From: Bacteroides sp. 519
GTDB taxonomy: Bacteria; Bacteroidota; Bacteroidia; Bacteroidales; Bacteroidaceae
Direction of reading: 5' to 3'
Length of the DNA: 64,000 bases
Assembly (NCBI RefSeq): GCF_010500955.1
Contig: NZ_QVMJ01000023.1
Coordinates: forward strand, 1-64,000
Below, piece after piece: positions 33,900 through 41,641 of the stretch; the stretch's first letter is position 1, and every line of letters begins with the position of its first letter. The translations under genes and the position numbers were made by a program. Below the pieces are notes generated by a model. The model was given only the letters and a program-made list of their open reading frames with translations. It was not told the origin of the DNA and made no database searches.

Positions 33900-35231
33900 A
33901 TGAAGAAATTTTTATTTATTAGTGCTTTAGCTTTGATGGTTTCAAATTTAACCTTTGCAGGCGGAATCCTCACAAACACAAATCAACATATCTCTTTTCT
34001 CCGGATGATAGCAAGAGGAGCCTCTATTGATATTGATGGGGTTTATTCAAATCCGGCAGGTTTAGGATTTTTGGAAGATGGTTTTTATTTGTCGTTGAAT
34101 GGACAAAGTGCTTATCAAACCAGAACAATCCATTCTACATTTGCACTTTTTGGGGCAGAACCTCGTAAATATAAAGGTACGGCGTCTGCTCCGTTTATCC
34201 CTAGTGTACAGGCTGCTTATAAAATGGGCAACTGGGCATTCTCGGGTAGTTTTGCTGTAACAGGTGGAGGTGGTAAAGCTTCGTTTGACACAGGTCTTCC
34301 TATGTTCGATTCAAAGATTATGGCTTTATTGGCTTTGAATGGTCTTAATTCCAGCATGTATACAATAAACAGTGCTATGGATGGTAAGCAATACATCTAC
34401 GGTTTTCAATTAGGAGCCTCTTATAAAATAAACGACTATTTGTCTGTTTTTGCAGGTGGTAGAATGAATTATGTAAAAAGTGGCTATGAAGGTTATTTAA
34501 GAACTACAGCAAATCCTGGCTATGAAGAAGTTATTCCTTCTGGAGCTTTACCAATTATTGAACTAGACTGTGATCAGGCAGGTTGGGGAATAACTCCGAT
34601 AATCGGAGCAGATGTGAAATTAGGTAAGTGGAATTTGGGCTTAAAATATGAGTTCATGACAAATGTTAATATTGAGAATAAAACAAAGATGTCTTACTCT
34701 CCAAATAACCCAAATCTTCAAGAAGCATTGAAACCTTATGAACATGGTGTAAATACCCCCAATGATATTCCAGCATTATTAACTGCTGCTTTAGGTTATG
34801 AAATACTTCCTACTTTACGCGCAACAGTTGAATATCATCAGTTTTTTGATAAAGATGCAGGAATGGCTAATAATAAACAAAAGGCATTAAAGGGAAATAC
34901 ACATGAATATCTGTTTGGAGTTGAATGGGATGTGTTGGACCGTTTAACTATCAGTGCAGGCTATCAGAAAACCGATTATGGCCTTAGTGATGATTTCCAA
35001 GTTGATACTAGTTTCTCATGCGATTCATATTCAGTTGGATTAGGTGCTGCCATTAATTTATCTTCCAGACTAAAATTAAATGTAGGTTATTTCTGGACTT
35101 CTTATTCAGATTATACCAAAGATGTTGCTGCTGCTAATCCAGGAGGGTATAATGGTACCACAATGGCCGGAAAAGATGTATATAGTCGTACTAACAAAGT
35201 TTTTGGTTTAGGAATAGACTATAAGTTCTAA
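33900..35231 (+). CDS. FadL/OmpP1/TodX-family outer-membrane transporter
   Basis: A 443-residue protein with signal peptide MKKFLFISALALMVSNLTFA, then YSNPAGLGF (about 58-66), the family signature just after the N-terminal hatch. Amphipathic strands continue to the C-terminal aromatic IDYKF. FadL homologues import hydrophobic molecules such as fatty acids through a lateral opening. It is monocistronic with a good promoter. Confidence 0.85.
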   Translation: MKKFLFISALALMVSNLTFAGGILTNTNQHISFLRMIARGASIDIDGVYSNPAGLGFLEDGFYLSLNGQSAYQTRTIHSTFALFGAEPRKYKGTASAPFIPSVQAAYKMGNWAFSGSFAVTGGGGKASFDTGLPMFDSKIMALLALNGLNSSMYTINSAMDGKQYIYGFQLGASYKINDYLSVFAGGRMNYVKSGYEGYLRTTANPGYEEVIPSGALPIIELDCDQAGWGITPIIGADVKLGKWNLGLKYEFMTNVNIENKTKMSYSPNNPNLQEALKPYEHGVNTPNDIPALLTAALGYEILPTLRATVEYHQFFDKDAGMANNKQKALKGNTHEYLFGVEWDVLDRLTISAGYQKTDYGLSDDFQVDTSFSCDSYSVGLGAAINLSSRLKLNVGYFWTSYSDYTKDVAAANPGGYNGTTMAGKDVYSRTNKVFGLGIDYKF

Positions 35232-35317
35232 AGTTTTTTTCAATAACATAAATAACACGGAGATTACAAATTTTACTTTGTAATCTTCGTGTTTTGTTTT
35301 AATGAGCATCCATATAG

Positions 35318-36157
35318 TTAGTCTTCATTGTCTGCATCGTTATTAGGCAGTAAATAGTCTTGTGCCTTTTGTGAAGTTATAACTGAACGACCAAGCTGTG
35401 ACTCTAATTGCTGTCTTGCTGCCTTTGCTACGCTGCCGCCGCTTATAGCAACTGTTGCATTTTGATTAAAGCCTTTTGGATTTTTACTTTTCGATATTTC
35501 TGTAGTAGAAGCTTCGGCAAGGGTATTCAACGCAAGTTCAATATTAGTCATGTTATCGCGAAGGTTTTCTTTTTTCAGACCTTTCAATTTCTTGTATTCT
35601 TTGGTTGTACGTCCACTCCATTCTTTAGTAATGATATCAGTCAATGAAGCATACTGTATTCCATCTATTCCACTACGTTGCCATTCATCAGTTAGTTCTT
35701 TACGCACCTCAATACTTTTGATGCGTTGATTTATCCAATTATCAGAGTATCCAAGTCGTTTATAATCCATAATCGCTTGATCTATTGATAGTTCTGGGTC
35801 CTGCAACTGATCTATTCTATCACTAGCTACTTGTGCCATCCATTGTTTGAAAGGTTCTGCTTTAGGAGATGGAATAGACTGTATCAAACGGAATAACTGC
35901 TCTGTATCAGCTACATCGGTTATTCTCATTTTACCATCAGCAGCACGTAATTTCAAAGCGTGACAATTTGTCACGGTTTCATTACCTTCTTCTTTTAAGC
36001 GTTGCTTAAGTTTACGCCAATAGGCCTGAGGGTTGGTACTGTCTGTTAATACAGCTACAACATCCACAATAGCAAAATACCATTTTTCCTGTTCATCATC
36101 CCAAACAGTACGAACTTTCTTATCTTCAAATAGCTTTAGTGATTCTTTCTGAGTCAT
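35318..36157 (-). CDS. Bro-N domain protein, DinD-like
   Basis: From ATG 36157 the protein has 279 aa. A TATCTTTG box at 36186-36193 excludes the longer frame starting at 36199. The Bro-N/antirepressor-like domain spans about 10-110 (VRTVWDDEQEKWYFAIVDVV, DADG-type loop). The central region LGYSDNWINQRIKSIEVRKEL resembles DinD and other damage-inducible proteins. A DNA-binding or DNA-repair-modulating role is likely. It is divergent from yhhQ and probably a chromosomal relic of phage-type regulators. Confidence 0.8.
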   Translation of the reverse strand: MTQKESLKLFEDKKVRTVWDDEQEKWYFAIVDVVAVLTDSTNPQAYWRKLKQRLKEEGNETVTNCHALKLRAADGKMRITDVADTEQLFRLIQSIPSPKAEPFKQWMAQVASDRIDQLQDPELSIDQAIMDYKRLGYSDNWINQRIKSIEVRKELTDEWQRSGIDGIQYASLTDIITKEWSGRTTKEYKKLKGLKKENLRDNMTNIELALNTLAEASTTEISKSKNPKGFNQNATVAISGGSVAKAARQQLESQLGRSVITSQKAQDYLLPNNDADNED

Positions 36158-36185
36158 TATTATTAAATGTTTGTATAAAGATAAG

Positions 36186-36193
36186 CAAAGATA
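36186..36193 (-). promoter_or_regulatory. -7 box of the Bro-N gene
   Basis: TATCTTTG on the minus strand, 28 bases before the ATG at 36157. Confidence 0.55.
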
Positions 36194-36206
36194 ATTCAAA
36201 AAGTCA

Positions 36207-36214
36207 TATCTTTG
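36207..36214 (+). promoter_or_regulatory. -7 box of the queuosine operon
   Basis: TATCTTTG on the plus strand. Transcription would start near 36220 and give about a 70-nt leader containing the preQ1-I-like element. Confidence 0.6.
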
Positions 36215-36251
36215 CAGCAGAGAAATCTCTATTTAATTATTAGTGAAATAA

Positions 36252-36287
36252 TCACCGTGTGCTTGAACACCACGTAAAAAACAAGAT
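36252..36287 (+). promoter_or_regulatory. preQ1-I riboswitch before yhhQ
   Basis: The leader holds P1 CGTG (36255-36258) with CACG (36271-36274). Loop bases CTTG (36262-36265) can pair with CAAG (36282-36285) across the A-rich linker TAAAAAA, giving the H-type pseudoknot of preQ1-I aptamers; the tail AAAAAACAAG is very like the known class. The yhhQ ATG follows four bases on, so ligand binding would hide the A-rich initiation region and act on translation. Confidence 0.75.
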
Positions 36288-36289
36288 TT

Positions 36290-36970
36290 ATGAAAGAAAA
36301 AGTATCAGTACCCTTCATGCTGTTGGGCATTTTATTTAATGTATGCCTCATTACAGCCAATCTTCTTGAAACCAAAGTTATTCAGGTATTTGGAATATCC
36401 ATAACTGCCGGTTTATTAGTATTTCCAATCTCTTACATTATTAACGACTGTATTGCCGAAGTTTGGGGATTTAAAAAGGCCCGTTTAATTATTTGGAGTG
36501 GCTTTGCAATGAATTTCTTTGTTGTAGCTGTTGCTCAGATAGCCGTTGCACTTCCGGCAGCTCCCTTCTGGAAAGGCGAAGAAGGATTTAATTTTGTATT
36601 TGGCATGGCTCCCCGTATCGTTGTTGCCAGTCTCACAGCATTTCTGGTCGGCTCTTTTCTGAATGCTTATGTAATGAGTAAAATGAAGTTGGCCTCTCAA
36701 GGTAAAAACTTCTCTGCCCGTGCCATTTGGTCTACAGTAGTGGGCGAAACAGCCGATTCATTAATCTTCTTCCCCCTTGCTTTTGGTGGAGTTATTCCCA
36801 TAAAAGAACTTGCCATTATGATGGGAATACAGATTATAATTAAATCCATGTACGAAGTTGTAATTCTTCCGATTACTATTAAAGTTGTAAAAGCTATTAA
36901 GAAGATCGAAGGAACCGATGTGTACGATGAGGATATATCTTACAATATTCTGAAAATAAAGGATATTTAA
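36290..36970 (+). CDS. yhhQ: queuosine precursor transporter
   Basis: A 226-residue inner-membrane protein with about six hydrophobic helices. Family signatures of DUF165/VUT are seen in ITANLLETKVIQVFG and FPISYIINDCIAEVWGFKKA. YhhQ imports preQ0/preQ1 for queuosine synthesis. The gene follows a preQ1-I-like riboswitch and is upstream of queC and queF, separated by a class II palindrome. Regulation by preQ1 and shared transcription are consistent with this order. Confidence 0.93.
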   Translation: MKEKVSVPFMLLGILFNVCLITANLLETKVIQVFGISITAGLLVFPISYIINDCIAEVWGFKKARLIIWSGFAMNFFVVAVAQIAVALPAAPFWKGEEGFNFVFGMAPRIVVASLTAFLVGSFLNAYVMSKMKLASQGKNFSARAIWSTVVGETADSLIFFPLAFGGVIPIKELAIMMGIQIIIKSMYEVVILPITIKVVKAIKKIEGTDVYDEDISYNILKIKDI

Positions 36971-37105
36971 TGTGCCAATGTGTTAATATGCCAATATGCC
37001 AATATGCCAATGTGCTAATTGGTTGCGCATTATTGGCATATTAACACATTATATATTAACATATTATATATTGACACATTAGATATTGGCACATTGGCAC
37101 ATTAG
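36971..37105. repeat. class II palindrome, 8-mer word TRTGYYAA
   Basis: The left arm (36971-37018) has six consecutive 8-mers: TGTGCCAA, TGTGTTAA, TATGCCAA (three times) and TGTGCTAA. The right arm (37031-37105) is reverse-complement words of the same kind with longer spacing. The apex GGTTGCGCAT shows only part of the conserved core. It lies inside the queuosine operon, between yhhQ and queC. Confidence 0.85.
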
Positions 37106-37108
37106 TAT

Positions 37109-37771
37109 ATGAATAACTCGGCAGTTGTATTATTTAGTGGTGGACAGGACTCTACCACTTGTCTTTTTTGGGCAAAAGAACACTTTGAAAAAGTATATGC
37201 AATAAGTTTCCTCTATGGGCAAAAACATGCTAAAGAGGTTGAACTGGCGCGTAATATTGCAGATAGAGCAGGAGTGGAGTTCCATGTAATCAATACAGAT
37301 TTTATTGGTAATCTGGGAAATAACTCATTAACAAATTCTTCCCTGAAAATGGATCAAGATGTTCCGGAAAGTGGTTTACCTAACACTTTTGTACCAGGAC
37401 GGAATTTATTCTTTTTGAGCATTTCGGCAGTTTTTGCCCGCGAATGGGGGATTCATGATTTGGTGACTGGTGTTTCGCAAACAGATTATAGCGGATATCC
37501 TGATTGCCGCGATTCCTTTATAAAATCAATGAATGTAACTTTGAATCTGGCAATGGATTACCAGTTCAATATTCATACTCCTTTAATGTGGTTAAATAAA
37601 GCGCAAACATGGGCACTGGCAGATAAATTAGGTGTATTTGATATAGTACGCAATGAAACCTTAACTTGCTATAATGGTATAATGGGTGATGGCTGCGGAG
37701 AGTGCCCTGCTTGTAAACTCCGTAGTCAGGGATTGGAGCAATATCTTAATTCAAAAAACAAATTCATTTAA
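37109..37771 (+). CDS. queC: 7-cyano-7-deazaguanine synthase
   Basis: A 220-residue QueC. The PP-loop reads LFSGGQDSTTC (about 8-18), and the C-terminal zinc site uses the Cys residues of LTCYNG and GCGECPACKLR. It converts CDG to preQ0 with ATP and ammonia in the 7-deazaguanine pathway. queF starts one base after its stop, so both are made together. Confidence 0.97.
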   Translation: MNNSAVVLFSGGQDSTTCLFWAKEHFEKVYAISFLYGQKHAKEVELARNIADRAGVEFHVINTDFIGNLGNNSLTNSSLKMDQDVPESGLPNTFVPGRNLFFLSISAVFAREWGIHDLVTGVSQTDYSGYPDCRDSFIKSMNVTLNLAMDYQFNIHTPLMWLNKAQTWALADKLGVFDIVRNETLTCYNGIMGDGCGECPACKLRSQGLEQYLNSKNKFI

Positions 37772-37772
37772 T

Positions 37773-38219
37773 ATGGAACAATTATCTTTATTAGGCAACA
37801 AAACCGAATATAAACAGGATTATGCCCCCGAAGTGTTAGAGGCATTCGACAATAAACACCCTGAGAATGATTATTGGGTGCGTTTTAACTGTCCGGAGTT
37901 TACCAGTTTGTGCCCTATTACTGGTCAGCCTGATTTTGCAGAGATTCGTATAAGCTATCTTCCTGATGTAAAAATGGTTGAGAGCAAAAGTTTAAAACTC
38001 TATCTTTTTAGTTTCCGCAATCATGGTGCCTTTCACGAAGATTGTGTAAATATCATAATGAAAGATCTTATTAAGCTTATGAATCCCAAATACATTGAAG
38101 TAACAGGCATATTCACTCCCCGTGGTGGTATATCCATATATCCGTATGTTAATTATGGGCGTCAGGGTACTAAATACCAGCAAATGGCCGAATACCGGTT
38201 AATGAACAGGGAACTTTAA
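37773..38219 (+). CDS. queF: preQ0 reductase, QueF type I
   Basis: From the ATG at 37773 the protein has 148 aa, the length of the short (unimodular) QueF. The catalytic Cys lies in SLCPITGQPDFA. VESKSLKLY and HEDCVN supply the conserved Glu and other active-site residues. It reduces preQ0 to preQ1 with NADPH. An upstream in-frame ATG within queC is not used. It completes yhhQ-queC-queF. Confidence 0.97.
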   Translation: MEQLSLLGNKTEYKQDYAPEVLEAFDNKHPENDYWVRFNCPEFTSLCPITGQPDFAEIRISYLPDVKMVESKSLKLYLFSFRNHGAFHEDCVNIIMKDLIKLMNPKYIEVTGIFTPRGGISIYPYVNYGRQGTKYQQMAEYRLMNREL

Positions 38220-38241
38220 TAAATAGAACTACTAACCAAAG

Positions 38242-38279
38242 AAAAGTCCCGACTTTGTTAAGGAAAAGTCGGGACTTTG
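38242..38279. repeat. class I pair, word AAAAGTCCCGACTTTG, 22 bp step
   Basis: AAAAGTCCCGACTTTG (38242-38257) and AAAAGTCGGGACTTTG (38264-38279) are 22 bases apart and complementary to each other. It can act as a bidirectional terminator between queF and the convergent SGNH hydrolase gene. Confidence 0.75.
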
Positions 38280-38297
38280 TACAGGTGAATATCTTTG

Positions 38298-38969
38298 TTA
38301 GAATCTAATTACTTCATCAATCACTTTCTTAGCAGTCTCTTCCATAATTTTGTATCCCTCTTTGGTTGGATGCACACCATCCCTTGCCAATTCGGGTTTC
38401 ATGCCACCATTAGCAGCACGCATAGGTGTATTATAGTCAATATATCCAAAGCCTTTAATTTGGGCATAAGCTTTAATATTTTCGTTCAGGGCGTCTATTT
38501 TTTCAACAACATTCTTTATTTCTTTTCTCCAGGGATACTCATAAACAGGAAGAACAGCCGAAAGTATCACTTTAATTCCATTATAATCAGCCAGCTCTGC
38601 CATCGACTGAATACAATCCATTGTGAACTGCGGATTATATTCGCCTGTGTTTTGTGCAATATCATTGGTACCAATATTTATAACCACAGCTTTGGGACTT
38701 AAATTAATAACATCCTGACGGAAACGTAAAAGCAACTGAGGGCTGGTTTGTCCGCCAATGCCTCTTCCTATATAATTATTGTTCGAAAAGAACTCCGGAC
38801 TTGCATTAGGCCATCCATCCGTAATTGAGTTACCCAGAAAAACAACAGGTTTGGTAATAGAAGCATTATTTTCAGCATACCTTTTTAAATTTGCTGCACC
38901 GGTTATATCGGTTTGAGCATACATTGTTGTGGCGAAGATTACAAGAAAACCTAATAAAATCTTTTTCAT
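38298..38969 (-). CDS. exported SGNH/GDSL hydrolase
   Basis: A 223-residue protein with signal peptide MKKILLGFLVIFATTMYAQT. Blocks of SGNH hydrolases: FLGNSITDGW (nucleophile Ser, about 47), Gly in GRGIGGQT, GTNDIAQN (Asn) and DGVHPTKEGY (Asp/His pair, about 197-206). It is likely an esterase acting on carbohydrate acetyl groups or lipids in the periplasm. Confidence 0.92.
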   Translation of the reverse strand: MKKILLGFLVIFATTMYAQTDITGAANLKRYAENNASITKPVVFLGNSITDGWPNASPEFFSNNNYIGRGIGGQTSPQLLLRFRQDVINLSPKAVVINIGTNDIAQNTGEYNPQFTMDCIQSMAELADYNGIKVILSAVLPVYEYPWRKEIKNVVEKIDALNENIKAYAQIKGFGYIDYNTPMRAANGGMKPELARDGVHPTKEGYKIMEETAKKVIDEVIRF

Positions 38970-38994
38970 AATTTAAAAATTTAATTGATTGTAT

Positions 38995-39468
38995 TTATTC
39001 GTGGTGATAAGGCCCGCCATTTAAAATAGTCATGGCCCTGTATAATTGTTCAACAAAAATAAGTCGTACCATTTGATGCGAGAAGGTCATCTTTGATAAA
39101 GATATCTTTTCGCTTGCAGCCTGATATACCTTTTGAGAAAAGCCATAAGGCCCGCCAATAACAAAAACTAACCTTTTGTTTACTGTTGATAACTTCCTCT
39201 CAATCCATGAGGCAAAGTCGATAGAACGAAACTCTTTACCTCCTTCATCCAGTAATATAATCACATCCCCAGGCTGAAAAGCTTTTAAGATGAGTTCGCC
39301 TTCCTTTTCTTTTTGCTGATCAGCCGAAAGATTTTTTGTATTTTTCAATTCAGGAATGATTTCCATTTCAAAAGGAATGAAATGCTTTGTTCGTTGAATA
39401 TAATCATTTATGGCAGTAATATAGTGTTGCTCTACTGTTCGGCCTACAGCAATTAAAACGGTTTTCAT
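38995..39468 (-). CDS. rlmH: 23S rRNA pseudouridine-1915 N3-methyltransferase
   Basis: A 157-residue SPOUT methyltransferase of exact RlmH length. The conserved FVIGGPYGFS (about 102-111) and the C-terminal GGPYHHE are diagnostic. It methylates pseudouridine 1915 in helix 69 of 23S rRNA. It is divergent from the DUF4783-nadC pair across a palindrome. Confidence 0.97.
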   Translation of the reverse strand: MKTVLIAVGRTVEQHYITAINDYIQRTKHFIPFEMEIIPELKNTKNLSADQQKEKEGELILKAFQPGDVIILLDEGGKEFRSIDFASWIERKLSTVNKRLVFVIGGPYGFSQKVYQAASEKISLSKMTFSHQMVRLIFVEQLYRAMTILNGGPYHHE

Positions 39469-39547
39469 ATTAGTTACGAGTTACAAGTTACGAGTTACAA
39501 ATTACTATGAAACAGCTTATAACTCGTAACATGTAACTCGTAATTAA
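39469..39547. repeat. class II palindrome, 7-mer word GTTACGA/GTTACAA
   Basis: The left arm alternates the 7-mers GTTACGA, GTTACAA, GTTACGA, GTTACAA (39472-39499). The right arm (39517-39547) is their reverse complement. It lies between divergent genes, so it is not a terminator for either. Confidence 0.85.
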
Positions 39548-39644
39548 TTTGCAAATATAGATTTTTTCTTTAAGTTTGTAACAACAGAGCGGCTAAATCC
39601 GTCATATTTATGATAAAGCTTACTAATAATAAGAGGAAGATTCT

Positions 39645-39652
39645 TACCTTTG
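39645..39652 (+). promoter_or_regulatory. -7 box of the DUF4783-nadC pair
   Basis: TACCTTTG, 19 bases before the ATG at 39672. Confidence 0.55.
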
Positions 39653-39671
39653 CCAAGCAATTAGTATAATT

Positions 39672-40064
39672 ATGGAAAAGAAAATACTATTGTTGATAAC
39701 AGGATTACTGTTTACTACCCTAACAGTTTGGGCACAAGCCAAACCAGTAGGTGTGATAGTTGCTTTTAAAAAAGGAAGTGCTACTGAACTTTCTACATAT
39801 TTGGGCGACAAGCTAGACCTGTCTATTCAAAACCGTTCGGGCAATGTTGACAAACAAAAGGCAACAACCATGCTCGATGCTTTTTTTACTCAAAACAAAG
39901 TAAAATCTTTCAATGTAAACCATGAAGGAACAAAAGGCGAGTCGAGTTTTTTTATAGGAACTCTGGTAACAGAAACCGAAAAGTTTCGTGTAAACTGCTT
40001 TTTTAAACGCATACAGAATAAATATTTAATTCATCAGATAAGAATAGATAAAGCTAATGAATGA
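39672..40064 (+). CDS. DUF4783 exported protein
   Basis: A 130-residue protein with signal peptide MEKKILLLITGLLFTTLTVWAQA. The remainder (FKKGSATELSTYLGDKLDLSI) is typical of DUF4783, a small SnoaL/NTF2-like fold common in Bacteroidetes, with unknown function. It overlaps nadC by 8 bp, so both are translated from one message. Confidence 0.85.
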   Translation: MEKKILLLITGLLFTTLTVWAQAKPVGVIVAFKKGSATELSTYLGDKLDLSIQNRSGNVDKQKATTMLDAFFTQNKVKSFNVNHEGTKGESSFFIGTLVTETEKFRVNCFFKRIQNKYLIHQIRIDKANE

Positions 40065-40896
40065 TTTGATTAACAGGTTAATAGATTTGGCCTTTGCCGA
40101 AGATATAGGTGATGGAGATCACACAACCTTATCCAGTATCCCTGCTACAGCAATGGGGAAATCAAAGTTATTGATTAAAGAAGCCGGAGTATTGGCTGGA
40201 GTTGAAATTGCGAAGGTAATATTTCATCGTTTCGATCCTGAAATGAAAGTTGAAGTATTCATTGAAGATGGAACAGAAGTAAAACCCGGAGATATTGCAA
40301 TGATTGTAGAAGGAAAAGTACAATCGTTGTTGCAAACCGAACGCCTGATGCTGAATGTAATGCAACGTATGAGTGGTATTGCTACCATGACACGCAAATA
40401 TGTGAAGCAACTGGAAGGTACTAAAACCCGTGTACTGGATACCCGCAAAACTACACCGGGTATGCGTATGCTCGAAAAAGAAGCCGTTAAGATTGGTGGT
40501 GGTGTAAATCATCGCATTGGTTTGTTCGACATGATACTCTTAAAAGATAACCATGTTGACTTTGCAGGCGGAATTGATAAAGCTATTACCGGCGCACAGA
40601 AATATCTCAAAGAAAAAGGGAAAGATCTTAAAATAGAAATTGAAGTACGTAACTTCGATGAACTTAACCAAGTACTCGCAATTGGAGGGGTTGACCGTAT
40701 TATGCTGGATAACTTTACTCCCGAAAACACTAAAAAGGCTGTAGATATAATTGGTGGCCGTTACGAAATCGAATCGTCGGGTGGTATAACCTTCGATACG
40801 CTTCGTGATTATGCAGTAACCGGCGTTGATTACATCTCTGTAGGAGCTCTAACCCACTCTGTAAAAGGGTTGGATATGAGTTTTAAAGCAGTCTGA
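40057..40896 (+). CDS. nadC: nicotinate-nucleotide pyrophosphorylase
   Basis: A 279-residue QPRTase. RKTTPGMR (about 131-138) and KIGGGVNHR carry the Arg/Lys residues that bind quinolinate and PRPP, and IMLDNFTPE and GGI close the barrel. It makes nicotinate mononucleotide from quinolinate in NAD synthesis. nadA/nadB are not nearby. Confidence 0.97.
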   Translation: MNDLINRLIDLAFAEDIGDGDHTTLSSIPATAMGKSKLLIKEAGVLAGVEIAKVIFHRFDPEMKVEVFIEDGTEVKPGDIAMIVEGKVQSLLQTERLMLNVMQRMSGIATMTRKYVKQLEGTKTRVLDTRKTTPGMRMLEKEAVKIGGGVNHRIGLFDMILLKDNHVDFAGGIDKAITGAQKYLKEKGKDLKIEIEVRNFDELNQVLAIGGVDRIMLDNFTPENTKKAVDIIGGRYEIESSGGITFDTLRDYAVTGVDYISVGALTHSVKGLDMSFKAV

Positions 40897-40904
40897 TATA
40901 ATAT

Positions 40905-40977
40905 TTTAAACACAGAGACACAGAGGCACAGAGAAAGAAAATAAAACTCTGTGCCTCTGTGTCTCTGTGTTCTAAAT
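40905..40977. repeat. class II palindrome, 8-mer word CTCTGTGT
   Basis: Left arm 40905-40933 (ACACAGAG units and GCACAGAG) and right arm 40948-40977 are complementary for 26 bp. The right arm and its exit TTCTAAAT are repeated at 85-108. It lies between co-directional nadC and sigma factor genes. Confidence 0.85.
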
Positions 40978-41047
40978 AATTTATTTTTGTTTTAACTTTC
41001 TTTTATATATTCTTTTGCAGCATTGTGTATAAAGCAGCGTCTAACCA

Positions 41048-41641
41048 ATGAACGAGGCAAAGAAACGTTCGGATAAAATAGCATTTCAATTGGAAAACGA
41101 GATAGAACTAATTAAAGGCTGTCGTGCTGGAGATAATTTGGCCCGGAAGAAACTTTATACCCTCTTTTCCAAACAAATGCTGGCAATATGCTACCGTTAT
41201 ACGGGCGATATGGATGCCGCACACGATGTTTTACATGATGGATTTATCAAGATTTTCACAAACTTTTCTTTTCGTGGAGAGTCTGCCTTAAGTACCTGGA
41301 TAACCCGGGTAATGATAACACAATCGCTCGACTATCTGCGTAAACAACAAAGAATAAGTAAGGTAATCACCTACGAGGAAGAAATTCCGGAAGCAGTTGA
41401 TTGGTCGTCGGCCGAAGATTATGATAATATATCAGAAGAGCAACTTCTTGTTTTTATAGCCGAACTTCCCGAAGGCTGCCGTACAGTTTTTAACTTGTTT
41501 GTATTGGAAGGCAAGTCGCACAGGGAGATAGCAGAGATTCTTAACATCAAGGAGCATTCATCTACATCGCAGTTGCACCGTGCCAAAGGTTTATTAATGC
41601 AAAAGATTAACGAATATAAAAGAAATGAAGAAAGAGAATGA
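41048..41641 (+). CDS. ECF-family RNA polymerase sigma factor
   Basis: A 197-residue sigma-70. Region 2 includes LYTLFSKQMLAICYRYTGDM and AHDVLHDGFIKIFTNFS, and region 4 LPEGCRTVFNLFVLEGKSHR. It overlaps the next gene by 17 bp. The partner encodes a protein with a cytoplasmic head, one membrane segment and a barrel-like C-terminus, which suggests a cell-surface-signalling type regulon, but a classical FecR anti-sigma is absent. Confidence 0.92.
   Translation: MNEAKKRSDKIAFQLENEIELIKGCRAGDNLARKKLYTLFSKQMLAICYRYTGDMDAAHDVLHDGFIKIFTNFSFRGESALSTWITRVMITQSLDYLRKQQRISKVITYEEEIPEAVDWSSAEDYDNISEEQLLVFIAELPEGCRTVFNLFVLEGKSHREIAEILNIKEHSSTSQLHRAKGLLMQKINEYKRNEERE

Noticed and set aside
37031..37105. 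Simple rho-independent terminator in the queuosine operon
   Set aside because: Arms are AT-rich, many units long and not followed by a T tract; termination would also cut off queC/queF.
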